From assembly GCA_942492055.1 (NCBI GenBank), contig CALODP010000015.1:248001-312000 (forward strand): DNA of 64,000 nucleotides, in the 5' to 3' direction. Shown piece after piece: positions 37,471-45,895 of this stretch. Position 1 is the first letter of the stretch; each line of letters begins with the position of its first letter. The notes under the pieces are model-generated. The model searched no databases and was not told the DNA's origin. It saw only the letters and a list, made by a program, of their open reading frames with translations. A program made the translations under genes and the position numbers. This DNA comes from CALODP01 sp942492055. GTDB lineage: Bacteria > Bacteroidota > Ignavibacteria > Ignavibacteriales > Melioribacteraceae.

Positions 37471-38097
37471 TTGATTCCAATTTACGGGATTATTAGTGTA
37501 TTATCGCAGTTTTTACCATTTTTGTCAGGTGTGTTTGTTAGAGAAAAGAAAAAGGAATTACTTTTATTCTTTTATTTTGTTTGCTTTGCTAAAGTAGCAA
37601 ATATTTTCTTTTTAGTCTCTGCAAATTTAGGATTCCAAAATCTCTGGTTTACACATATTTATTATCCCATTGAATTCGGGGCGTTGACATTTATCCTGTT
37701 TCAATGGGAATTAAATAAAAACAGAGTGTATGCCGGAGTTTTAGCGTTTGCTGTTTTTTGTGTGTTGGTTGATCAGCTTTTTATTGAGGGATTCAATACA
37801 TTCGGAATTATCGGGTTAACTGTAGAAGGATTCTTTTTAACCCTTCTTTCGGCCAGAATTGTGATAATTCTTTTTACTCGAAATATATATACTTATTTCG
37901 AAGATTATAGATTCTGGATTGCTTCCGGAATATTGATTTTTTACGGAGTCAATCTGTTCGGATATATTTTTATAAATATTTTCCATTTACAGTTGCCTTT
38001 GTTTATTCACTCGATTACAAATACTATTGCTAATTTGTTATATACTTGGAGCTTTATTTGTTATTACAAACGGAAACGGTTACTTCGAATGACTTAA
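37471..38097 (+). CDS. Multispan membrane protein, unknown (possible sensor module)
   Basis: Starting at TTG 37471, with GGGGGAG four bases upstream, the product has 208 residues and about six or seven hydrophobic helices linked by short loops, with no soluble domain. An earlier in-frame TTG at 37459 lies upstream of the ribosome site. It is followed by a one-helix protein and a LuxR-type response regulator in a tight run, so it could sense a membrane signal. Nothing in the sequence proves that. It resembles the membrane part of FCB histidine kinases without the kinase. Confidence 0.7.
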   Translation: MIPIYGIISVLSQFLPFLSGVFVREKKKELLLFFYFVCFAKVANIFFLVSANLGFQNLWFTHIYYPIEFGALTFILFQWELNKNRVYAGVLAFAVFCVLVDQLFIEGFNTFGIIGLTVEGFFLTLLSARIVIILFTRNIYTYFEDYRFWIASGILIFYGVNLFGYIFINIFHLQLPLFIHSITNTIANLLYTWSFICYYKRKRLLRMT

Positions 38098-38099
38098 TA

Positions 38100-38258
38100 A
38101 TGCTTGCCATTATTTCATTCACTCTGATTGTCAGCGCACTGATCGTGGCCATATTTATTCTGGGTAGATTATATCTTCAGAAGAGAACCGAAGCACACGA
38201 TTTGAAAAATAAACTGTTTGAGTATCAGTTAAAAGAGAATAGCAATGGTAAAAAATAA
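38100..38258 (+). CDS. One-helix membrane protein with coiled-coil tail
   Basis: The 52-residue product starts at ATG 38100, two bases after the previous stop. It has one transmembrane helix (about residues 3-25) and then a charged, coiled-coil-prone tail. The tail looks like the linker that precedes the dimerisation domain in membrane histidine kinases, but the protein ends there. Its last 14 bases overlap the response regulator gene. It is either a small real subunit or the remnant of a lost kinase. Confidence 0.6.
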   Translation: MLAIISFTLIVSALIVAIFILGRLYLQKRTEAHDLKNKLFEYQLKENSNGKK

Positions 38259-38877
38259 GATTAATGTCTTAATTGCTGAGGATCATAAGATTGTTTTGGA
38301 TAGTTTCAAAAACACTCTTAGTGCTCTTGAGTCAATCGGCGAAATATATGAGGCTGAGAACGGAATAGAGTTGTTAAAACAATATTTCCGATATAGGCCT
38401 GATCTTCTTTTGGTTGATATCAATTTACCTGATCTTAACGGAATTGACGCTGTTGCCGAAATACGTGAAAAAGATTCTAAAGTGAAGATTATTCTTATCA
38501 CTAGTCATGAAGAGCCTTATTTGGTTGAACAGGCTCTTAGGGTTGGGGTAAATGGATATCTTCTGAAAAGTAAGGAATCCCTTGAGAAATTTACCGAACA
38601 CGTTGAAAAAATTATTAACGGAGCAGAGATTATTTTCGGTGAAGGAGTAAAAGCCAAGCTCAAGGAGGCTAATGAAGTTGGTCTGACAGAAAGAGAAATT
38701 GAAATAGTTAAGTTTATTATTGAGGGGTATAGTTCCAGGGAAATTTCCAACCTTCTGGATATTAGCATTTTTACTGTCAATAATCATCGAAAAAGTATAA
38801 AAAGAAAGACTCGCTGCGATAAACCTGCCAACCTATACGACTTTGCAATAAGGAACAACATTCTTCCGAAATTTTAG
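38245..38877 (+). CDS. NarL/LuxR-family response regulator
   Basis: The 210-residue protein has a receiver domain (Glu12-Asp13, phospho-acceptor Asp58 in LLLVDINLPD, Lys near residue 109) and a C-terminal LuxR-type helix-turn-helix (about residues 148-205: LTEREIEIVKFIIEGYSSREIS). It should bind DNA as a dimer when phosphorylated. No kinase gene adjoins it; upstream are a multispan membrane protein and a one-helix protein. Palindromes at 38900-38915 and 38959-38980 lie just downstream and could be its sites, but that is inference. Confidence 0.88.
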   Translation: MVKNKINVLIAEDHKIVLDSFKNTLSALESIGEIYEAENGIELLKQYFRYRPDLLLVDINLPDLNGIDAVAEIREKDSKVKIILITSHEEPYLVEQALRVGVNGYLLKSKESLEKFTEHVEKIINGAEIIFGEGVKAKLKEANEVGLTEREIEIVKFIIEGYSSREISNLLDISIFTVNNHRKSIKRKTRCDKPANLYDFAIRNNILPKF

Positions 38878-38899
38878 ACTTTTGCTAGTATAAAAAAAT

Positions 38900-38989
38900 A
38901 TTTATCCGGATAAATAAAAATAAATCTATTAGCCATTTCCTTATTCAAGTCATAGCTAAAATAGCTACTTGTAGCTATTTCTTTTTTTT
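38900..38989. promoter_or_regulatory. Two perfect palindromes between the response regulator and the giant gene
   Basis: A perfect 16-bp palindrome (ATTTATCCGGATAAAT, 38900-38915) is followed by a perfect inverted repeat at 38959-38980 with 10-bp arms (AAATAGCTAC and GTAGCTATTT) and a TT spacer. A run of T residues comes next, so the second could be a terminator of the response-regulator operon. Its core recurs at 50046-50064 with one central change, which argues for a protein-binding site or a dispersed repeat. Confidence 0.45.
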
Positions 38990-39026
38990 TCCTTTTACAG
39001 TAGCTTTGAGCGTCTCTTTATTGTTT

Positions 39027-39081
39027 CCCCTTATTTAAGTGAGTCGCTCGCCATAGCGGTAAGCTTTATAAGGGGTTTTTT
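39027..39081 (+). terminator. Large structured hairpin followed by T run
   Basis: CCCCTTAT (39027-39034) pairs with ATAAGGGG (39068-39075), with an inner stem CGCT/AGCG (39045-39048 with 39055-39058) and six T residues after it. It lies 93 bases before the giant synthetase gene. It could end a small RNA starting upstream or act as a leader attenuator. No known riboswitch or peptide leader was recognised. Confidence 0.5.
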
Positions 39082-39173
39082 ATGCTTTTTTCAATATTGG
39101 AATACTTTTATTCTCTTTTGTGTTTTAATGGATAAGTTGTTTTATTCGTATTCAAATATGAAAGAGGAATGAG

Positions 39174-42100
39174 ATGAATCACGATTTAGATAGGCAAAGC
39201 AAACCATCCACCGATGATATTCAAGCGATTATTAATGAATTTTTAGGTTTTTCCGATTTTGATTTTCCCGAAAAATTATCCTATATAGTTTACAAATTAA
39301 AGGGTTATAGAACATCAGAAAACCTTAACGATATTTTTACTACGAAAACACTCCGGAATATTGAAGAAAAAATAAATCGGATCACAAAAATATCATCTGA
39401 GGAATATCACTCAACTCTTTCTCTATATATCTATGAACTACTAAACCTCCTTGGAATACCCGCTTTTCTCATAAAGATTGAAAACAAAGAAAAATGGGGA
39501 GAGCTTTTTTGCGATTTGATTTCAATCGGGAATTATCAGTTAAGAGATTTGTTTGCTCATAGAGTAAGAGATTATTCGGAGAAAACTTTATTCAAAACTA
39601 TTAGAGGGAGTTCGATAAAAGAGATTTCATGGGGGGAAGCCGATAAAAATATAAAGGTTATTGCCTCGGCGACGCTTAAGTATCTAAGCAAATCGAAGCA
39701 TGAGGAAGTTGAGCTTGGTATTCTTTCCGAAAATAGTATTGATATGGCTTATTGGGATTTGGCTTCTCTTACATCCGGTATCGTCAATGTTATGATTCCA
39801 GCAAATTCTGTGGCACAACATATAGCCTATATTCTCAATCAGACTAAAGTTCCTCTCTTGATTCTTTCAGATGAAAAGCAACTTGCCAAAATTAAAATGA
39901 TAAAAAATGAACTTCCCTATCTGGAAAAAGTAGTAATGCTTTTCGGAAAGAGTGTCGAGAGTTGGGTGAGTTCACAAGATGATTTTTTGAAAAAATATTC
40001 GGGCGATTCTTCGGAAAGGCCTAAGAGGGGAATAGATGATCTTGCGACCGTTATGTATACCTCTGGGACGACCGGAGTTCCGAAAGGAATAATGTTCTCT
40101 CAAAAAAATCTAATATCAAAAAGGTATTGCAGAGCGCTGGCTCTTCCTAATATCGGTGATGGTGATAGGTTCTTATCATATTTACCTCTATTCCATACTT
40201 TCGGAAGATATTTGGAAATGCTCGGAGCTATCTTCTGGGGGGCGGAATATACATTTATGGAAAATCCTTCAGTCGATACGATGATTGCCAACATGAATCT
40301 CGTCAAACCGACAATCTTTATCAGTATTCCTAAAAAATGGATTCAGTTATACGCGAAGATTAAGGGAAAAATTGATATTGAAACAGCAGGTGAAGAAGGA
40401 ATCAAATCTGCTGTTGCCTCTGTTACCGGAGGAAAGTTAAAATGGGGACTCTCGGCTGCCGGATATCTCCCTCCTGAAATATTCCGATTCTTTCAACAAA
40501 ACGGGATTGAGCTCATGAGCGGATTCGGAATGACCGAGGCTACCGGAGGAATTACTATGACTCCCCCCGGTGAATACCGTGAGAATTCTTTGGGAAGAGC
40601 TCTCCCCGGAATTAAACTTAAATTGGCTGAAGACGGGGAGCTACTTATAAAGGGATGCTATGTTCATCAAGGATATTACGGGGAAAAGTACGACGATGTT
40701 TTTGATGAAAATGGCTGGTTCCCGACCGGCGATATTATGACAATGGATAAGGATGGATTCATTGAAATTATTGATAGGAAGAAAGAGATATACAAAAACA
40801 TAAAAGGGGAAACTATCGCGCCCCAAAAGATAGAAAACTATTTTCGGGAGTTCGATGAGTTCAAGGGAGTTTTTTTGGTAGGGGATCATCGTCCTTACAA
40901 TACTCTTTTGATTGTTCCTAAAGTGGAAGAGTGCAACGAAAATATCAGAGAGTACTACTCTTCGTTTGTCACCTCCGTAAATCGGTTTCTTGCTCCCTTT
41001 GAGAGGATCGTCGATTTCAGAATTATTGATCGCAATTTCTCTGCTGAGTATGATGAGATATCTCCGAAAGGAACTTATAAACGAGCAACGATTGAAAAGA
41101 ACTTCAAGTCGGTGATTGATCAGATGTACGAAAAGGATTATTTCGAAATACAATTAGGAAATCACATTGCGAGAATACCCAATTGGTTTCTAAGAGAGTG
41201 CGGATGTATCTCTTCCGATTTGAAATATGCAGATGGTAAGCTGATTATCGGAAAGCTTGGGAAAGAAATCGATTTTGCTTCGGATAGTTTTGATCCTGAT
41301 ATTATAAGAATCGGGAACTACAAGTATCGGTTGGCTAAGCGGGTGTTCGATTTTAAGGAATTGCTCTACGACGCTTCCCTGTGGCTTGGCAACGAGCAGC
41401 TTTTTATGTGGGCCAAAGATATTCTTATACAATCCGATAAATATTCGAGGAGAGCTAAAACAATTGAGTTTATTGGTGTTTGTGAGTCGGTTAGTGATTT
41501 GACCGGCTACAATAGTAAGCTCAAAAGCATTCTTAATGCCAAAGAGCTCTCCTTGGAAGGGGCACACAACGCTGTTTTGATTATTTCCGCTGAGAAGGAT
41601 TTTGAATTGTGCAAAAATGCGTTGAAATATCTAACTCTTTTCACAAAAGAACATAACAATAGTATTGTACATCATCTTCAACGTATATTGAGAAATCCGT
41701 TACTATCCGAAAATCCGGAGACATCCGAAGAGTTATTCAAATTGGCCTTAAGAATAACTCCCGATAATGAATTTTACGATTTGCTAAAGGGATATTTATC
41801 GAAGAAGAATGTGATCTTTGACGAGAATACATTCTTGCATATTTCCAGAAATGTAGGAAAGGAATTTTTCCTTTCTGCTGTGGATAAAATCCTAACTGAG
41901 GAAAAAGAAAAGTATTTCGAAATTCTCTTTGCTATGATGAGATTATACGGAATAAATCATCCTTCGGTTTATCCGAAATTGCGTCAGATATTTGTTACTT
42001 ACCAAATTGAAGAAGGGGGAGAACGAAGTGGTATAGCCGAAAGAGAAAGAACCGCTCTGAGAAAAAACTTCCGAAAATGGCTTGGTAAAAATAAAGACAT

Positions 42101-43835
42101 TGCTGTTGATCCCGAAACGGGGGAAGAGTATTCATGGAAAGATGTGTTGGTTTTTGACGAGGAAATTCCGGAAGGACATCAAAAGAAAATATCGAAGGCT
42201 ATTTCGTCAACACCTATTCTCCGTGAGGCCATATTCCTTTTCAGCAAAGGATTCCTGGTTAGTCTTAATAATATTCTGCCTCGTGGAATCCGTATCTCTC
42301 CGGTTCGTTCTTTCTCGGATAAGTTCGTTTACAGAGTTGCGGTGCAAACCAGATTTCATGGCTCATACGATTTGACCTTTACAATAAACGAGGGGAGAAA
42401 AGAAGAGGAGATTATTTCGGAAGTTAACTGGTTGATTCTGGCCGGATCCCGTTTTTTTATGCACGAAATGTTAGAAGACTTCGGAGGATATTGGGATAAG
42501 TATGGTATTTGGAGTGGGAAATATAATCCGGGGATTTCAGCATGGAAATATCTTTCGAAGTTGGCAAAAGCCAATAATGAAGAGAGCAGAAAGAGGGGAG
42601 AAGCGATATGGCCTTTCTTTATTTGGAATGCGACCGCGGCATATATCAACTTTTGGAGATTAACTAATTATAAATATTCTCTCACAAACGCCAGTCCGGA
42701 GAATTTCATAATTCCCGAACATGATTATCAGATAGGTGCGAAAATAATTTCAATCTCCGGATACCGAGAAGTAAACTCTATAAAAGAAATTACCGAATTG
42801 ATTCATAAAGACTTTGTGGAAAAGAGTTACGAGAGGTTTCCTTTCCTACGTGACGGTGAGAGTTGGAATTTTATTTTCTCCGGAATCATTAACGCTCTCG
42901 GCGAAGAATCCGGTGTCGCTACACTTCGAGTGCTTCTTAAAGAATTGGAAATCTCAAAGGAGAATGAGTTTGCCAAAAGGGTAAGTAGTTTTATTATACA
43001 TATTGAAGAAGGTAGATATACACCGAAGCAACTCTTTTTCGCGATAAGGAGGTTTCACAACTGGCTTGCGGCAAATGAAGACGCCGATATTTTCGCGCGC
43101 GCGAAAACACTGAATGAACTATACGATACATATCATCTTGACGAAGTGCAGGAAACATATCCCGAAACAAGAATCAAATTCTATTGGGATACTCTTTTCA
43201 GAAATTCGAAAAGAGAATTGAAGAAGTATCTCGAAATGCAAATGCGTTTGATTCATAACAGAGAGATTTCAACAACCGAAGCTTTCGAAAATCTGGAAGG
43301 TTTGCATTCTTCAATTAAGTTAAACAAAGAAGAAAGTTTCTTTATAACAAGAATGTGTTATCCGCACATTCAGCCGAAAGATGTAGCCGAAATGATAAAT
43401 GTAAAGGATAAGAACCGCTCCTTCGCCCAGCTTATTGTCAGGGTCGAGGATAACGACGGGAATACTCTTTATCTCCGCAAACCCAATAATCCCAAAGAGA
43501 TTCTTAAATTGCAGAAATTGTTTATCGAGGAAAAACTGAACATTATATTTCGGGAAGAGCACGACTTTCTCCTGGCTATTTCCGAGAGAGGATTTGTTAT
43601 CGGAGGAATAGCATATATCCGTAGTGACGAAAAAAACATCTATCTCGATAAGATTGTGATCGATTACAAGAACCGGAAAAAGGGGATTAGCGAAAAGCTA
43701 ATGAACGAATTTCTTGCCCGCGCAAAAAACAACAATGCCAGATATGTTACAACCGGTTTTATGCGTCCCGAATATTTCTACAAATTCGGGTTTTCCGTCG
43801 AAAAGAAATTTTCCGGGTTGGTCAAGATTTTGTAA
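39174..43835 (+). CDS. Giant fusion: acyl-CoA synthetase, large unknown region, C-terminal GNAT domain
   Basis: The 1553-residue protein has an N-terminal helical segment (1-110) and an AMP-binding acyl-CoA-synthetase module (about 115-640). The module carries the P-loop YTSGTTGVPKG near 295, GMTEATGG near 453, GWFPTGD near 514 and a catalytic-type lysine in PKGTYKRA near 630. Residues about 640-1460 match nothing I know. The last 90 residues read as a GNAT acetyltransferase with an NRKKGISEKLMNEF acetyl-CoA motif. The FHTFGRYLEM segment resembles long-chain acyl-CoA synthetases. A synthetase linked to an acyltransferase suggests activation and transfer of an acyl group, possibly to a protein lysine. 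The 363-residue unknown gene follows after 82 bases. Confidence 0.8.
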   Translation: MNHDLDRQSKPSTDDIQAIINEFLGFSDFDFPEKLSYIVYKLKGYRTSENLNDIFTTKTLRNIEEKINRITKISSEEYHSTLSLYIYELLNLLGIPAFLIKIENKEKWGELFCDLISIGNYQLRDLFAHRVRDYSEKTLFKTIRGSSIKEISWGEADKNIKVIASATLKYLSKSKHEEVELGILSENSIDMAYWDLASLTSGIVNVMIPANSVAQHIAYILNQTKVPLLILSDEKQLAKIKMIKNELPYLEKVVMLFGKSVESWVSSQDDFLKKYSGDSSERPKRGIDDLATVMYTSGTTGVPKGIMFSQKNLISKRYCRALALPNIGDGDRFLSYLPLFHTFGRYLEMLGAIFWGAEYTFMENPSVDTMIANMNLVKPTIFISIPKKWIQLYAKIKGKIDIETAGEEGIKSAVASVTGGKLKWGLSAAGYLPPEIFRFFQQNGIELMSGFGMTEATGGITMTPPGEYRENSLGRALPGIKLKLAEDGELLIKGCYVHQGYYGEKYDDVFDENGWFPTGDIMTMDKDGFIEIIDRKKEIYKNIKGETIAPQKIENYFREFDEFKGVFLVGDHRPYNTLLIVPKVEECNENIREYYSSFVTSVNRFLAPFERIVDFRIIDRNFSAEYDEISPKGTYKRATIEKNFKSVIDQMYEKDYFEIQLGNHIARIPNWFLRECGCISSDLKYADGKLIIGKLGKEIDFASDSFDPDIIRIGNYKYRLAKRVFDFKELLYDASLWLGNEQLFMWAKDILIQSDKYSRRAKTIEFIGVCESVSDLTGYNSKLKSILNAKELSLEGAHNAVLIISAEKDFELCKNALKYLTLFTKEHNNSIVHHLQRILRNPLLSENPETSEELFKLALRITPDNEFYDLLKGYLSKKNVIFDENTFLHISRNVGKEFFLSAVDKILTEEKEKYFEILFAMMRLYGINHPSVYPKLRQIFVTYQIEEGGERSGIAERERTALRKNFRKWLGKNKDIAVDPETGEEYSWKDVLVFDEEIPEGHQKKISKAISSTPILREAIFLFSKGFLVSLNNILPRGIRISPVRSFSDKFVYRVAVQTRFHGSYDLTFTINEGRKEEEIISEVNWLILAGSRFFMHEMLEDFGGYWDKYGIWSGKYNPGISAWKYLSKLAKANNEESRKRGEAIWPFFIWNATAAYINFWRLTNYKYSLTNASPENFIIPEHDYQIGAKIISISGYREVNSIKEITELIHKDFVEKSYERFPFLRDGESWNFIFSGIINALGEESGVATLRVLLKELEISKENEFAKRVSSFIIHIEEGRYTPKQLFFAIRRFHNWLAANEDADIFARAKTLNELYDTYHLDEVQETYPETRIKFYWDTLFRNSKRELKKYLEMQMRLIHNREISTTEAFENLEGLHSSIKLNKEESFFITRMCYPHIQPKDVAEMINVKDKNRSFAQLIVRVEDNDGNTLYLRKPNNPKEILKLQKLFIEEKLNIIFREEHDFLLAISERGFVIGGIAYIRSDEKNIYLDKIVIDYKNRKKGISEKLMNEFLARAKNNNARYVTTGFMRPEYFYKFGFSVEKKFSGLVKIL

Positions 43836-43917
43836 GTCTAACTAATTATTTGACTATTGCGGAACTGTTTCCTATTTCAAGCGTCAATTATTTGAAATAT
43901 AAATTGAGGATATAAAA

Positions 43918-45009
43918 ATGGGAACATCCCGTAATACAGTTGATACTTTAACTACTGACAAAATAATACACTCCTACTTTCTTTTTCCGATAAGAATTGG
44001 ATTTGATCCTATGGAAAGGCTTATTGTTGTCAGTTTCAAAGGAAATCCTTTCTATACAATGCTGGAACCACAGGTATTCAATGACCCGATTAATGGAATC
44101 GGGATGAGAGTTTTAGGATATCGAAAAGACGAGAAAGTAGATGTTTTCTGGGAAAAGGGGGTGAATGTTGATAGAAGTACTATTAACATTGGGGCCGGTA
44201 TCGGAGATTTCGAGGAAGTCTTTTTCGATCGAAACAAATTTAAAATTACCGAACATGGGGTTGAGCTGGATGTTGCTTTCACAGATACGAACGGGCGAAA
44301 TGTTGAAATGAGGATCAAGGAAAATTCGGATAATATCAAACGATTTCCTTTCCTCGCTCCTGTCGGTAAAGATATTGAAGAGCCAAAGCGTCTCTTTTTC
44401 GCATATATGTTGGAGTTTGATTTTGTAAGGAAAAAGGGAACGGAATTTTTCGGGAGAATAGGTGAAAACATTCTAGTGCCGGAGTCTTTTCCAATTACAA
44501 GAGATTTGCGAAAAGTATATTTTATGAGATATTCGGCAAATCCTGTAGTCGGTTTCTTTAATCCGGAAATGACCGTGCCGGGTTCATTTGAAATAAATAA
44601 TGCTACAAAATATCTAAATGACGGGATGAATATCTTTCTTGATGGAAATGGGAAAATATCTCATCTAAGCGCAGGGGATAAGAAGCACGAAATACTTATG
44701 AAATTCGAATCTGGATTTCCGAATCTGATTGATATTTCCGATGGTAACACTGAGACGGGTAGATGGAAATATTTTATTGCCGGAGATTTGATAACTGCCG
44801 GAACTTATTACTTAAAAAGAAAAGGGGATAAAGTCCTTATCGATTTTGATGTTAAGCAAAACTGGATTCCAAATGATCTTCCTTGTAGTTTTGGAATATT
44901 CACAAGGATTGTTAGCTCTTTTAGAAAATGGCCTGCTACTTATAGGTGGGAGGGAATTGTATCATTAGGGGAAAAACCGTCATTAACAGGTGAATGGAAA
45001 AGAAAATAA
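43918..45009 (+). CDS. Unrecognised beta-rich protein (363 aa)
   Basis: The product has no signal peptide or membrane helix and is dominated by short alternating hydrophobic strands, with many Gly and aromatic residues, as in beta-barrel or lipocalin-like folds. It ends in LTGEWKRK. I do not recognise a family. The ATG follows AGGATATAAA. It sits 82 bases after the giant synthetase-GNAT gene and overlaps or abuts the CPBP protease gene downstream, so the three are probably one operon. A lipid-related role is only a guess from the neighbours. Confidence 0.7.
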   Translation: MGTSRNTVDTLTTDKIIHSYFLFPIRIGFDPMERLIVVSFKGNPFYTMLEPQVFNDPINGIGMRVLGYRKDEKVDVFWEKGVNVDRSTINIGAGIGDFEEVFFDRNKFKITEHGVELDVAFTDTNGRNVEMRIKENSDNIKRFPFLAPVGKDIEEPKRLFFAYMLEFDFVRKKGTEFFGRIGENILVPESFPITRDLRKVYFMRYSANPVVGFFNPEMTVPGSFEINNATKYLNDGMNIFLDGNGKISHLSAGDKKHEILMKFESGFPNLIDISDGNTETGRWKYFIAGDLITAGTYYLKRKGDKVLIDFDVKQNWIPNDLPCSFGIFTRIVSSFRKWPATYRWEGIVSLGEKPSLTGEWKRK

Positions 45010-45023
45010 AATTTCGGAGAATA

Positions 45024-45794
45024 ATGAATTTCAAAAAGTATTATAATTCGCTAGCCATTATCGGCACCTTTCTCTTTGCCTTTTACGGCAAAAGCATACT
45101 TTTCAAATTGTTCGGAATATCCGTGACAGATGAAGTTGGGAATGTTCTAATATCATATGCCTTTTGGGTGATTCCCGCAATTATCCTCATTCCGATTTTG
45201 TACGGAAAGGAAAATATTTTTAAGGAACTAGGTATCTCCAAAGGATTCGGTTTCGGACTTCTCTTCGGAGCCATAACTACAGCCCCGATGTGGATAAGCT
45301 CGGCAATCCTCGGAGATTTTAATAGCTCCTTAACCCCTTTTCTATTTCTTCGTAAATCTCTTTTTGCCGGATTCTTCGAGGAAATTCTTTTTCGCGGATT
45401 TCTTTTCGGGCTACTCTTCAGAAAAGAAGGATGGGGTTTCATTCCCGCGTTTGTTATCGGAGCAGTAGTATTCGGGCTCGGACATTTATACCAAGGAACA
45501 TCATTCTCAGAAATTATCGGTGTTTTTCTTATCACATCTGTCGGAGCGATTTGGTATTCATGGCTCTATATCGAATGGAAAGAAAACCTGTGGGTTCCTA
45601 TTTTTCTTCATACTTTTATGAATCTTTCCTGGGTTGCTTTCGATGTTGCCAATAACGTATTGGGAAATTTCGGCCCGAATATTTTCAGAATTCTCACAAT
45701 CGTTATTGTAACTGTAATTACTATTCGAATAGGGAAAAAGAGAAATAGCGCCGTTATTACTAAAGATAACTTCTTTTCTCTGAGGGGAATATAA
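45024..45794 (+). CDS. CPBP-family intramembrane metalloprotease
   Basis: Starting at ATG 45024, with GGAG five bases upstream, the product has 256 residues and about seven hydrophobic helices. The CAAX protease/bacteriocin-processing motifs are present: EEILFRG (motif 1), GHLYQG (motif 2) and HTFMN (motif 3), which together form the metal site. An earlier in-frame ATG at 44994 would overlap the preceding gene by 16 bases. Roles in this family range from prenyl-protein processing to peptide maturation or self-immunity; nothing here chooses between them. Confidence 0.83.
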   Translation: MNFKKYYNSLAIIGTFLFAFYGKSILFKLFGISVTDEVGNVLISYAFWVIPAIILIPILYGKENIFKELGISKGFGFGLLFGAITTAPMWISSAILGDFNSSLTPFLFLRKSLFAGFFEEILFRGFLFGLLFRKEGWGFIPAFVIGAVVFGLGHLYQGTSFSEIIGVFLITSVGAIWYSWLYIEWKENLWVPIFLHTFMNLSWVAFDVANNVLGNFGPNIFRILTIVIVTVITIRIGKKRNSAVITKDNFFSLRGI

Positions 45795-45895
45795 TTATTC
45801 GGTCTCCGGTTTTTTTTTCGACTTTTGTGAAAATTAAAGTTTGTAATCTGCATATAATATTAATAGCTTTCTCAAATTAATTAGAATAATCCTAT

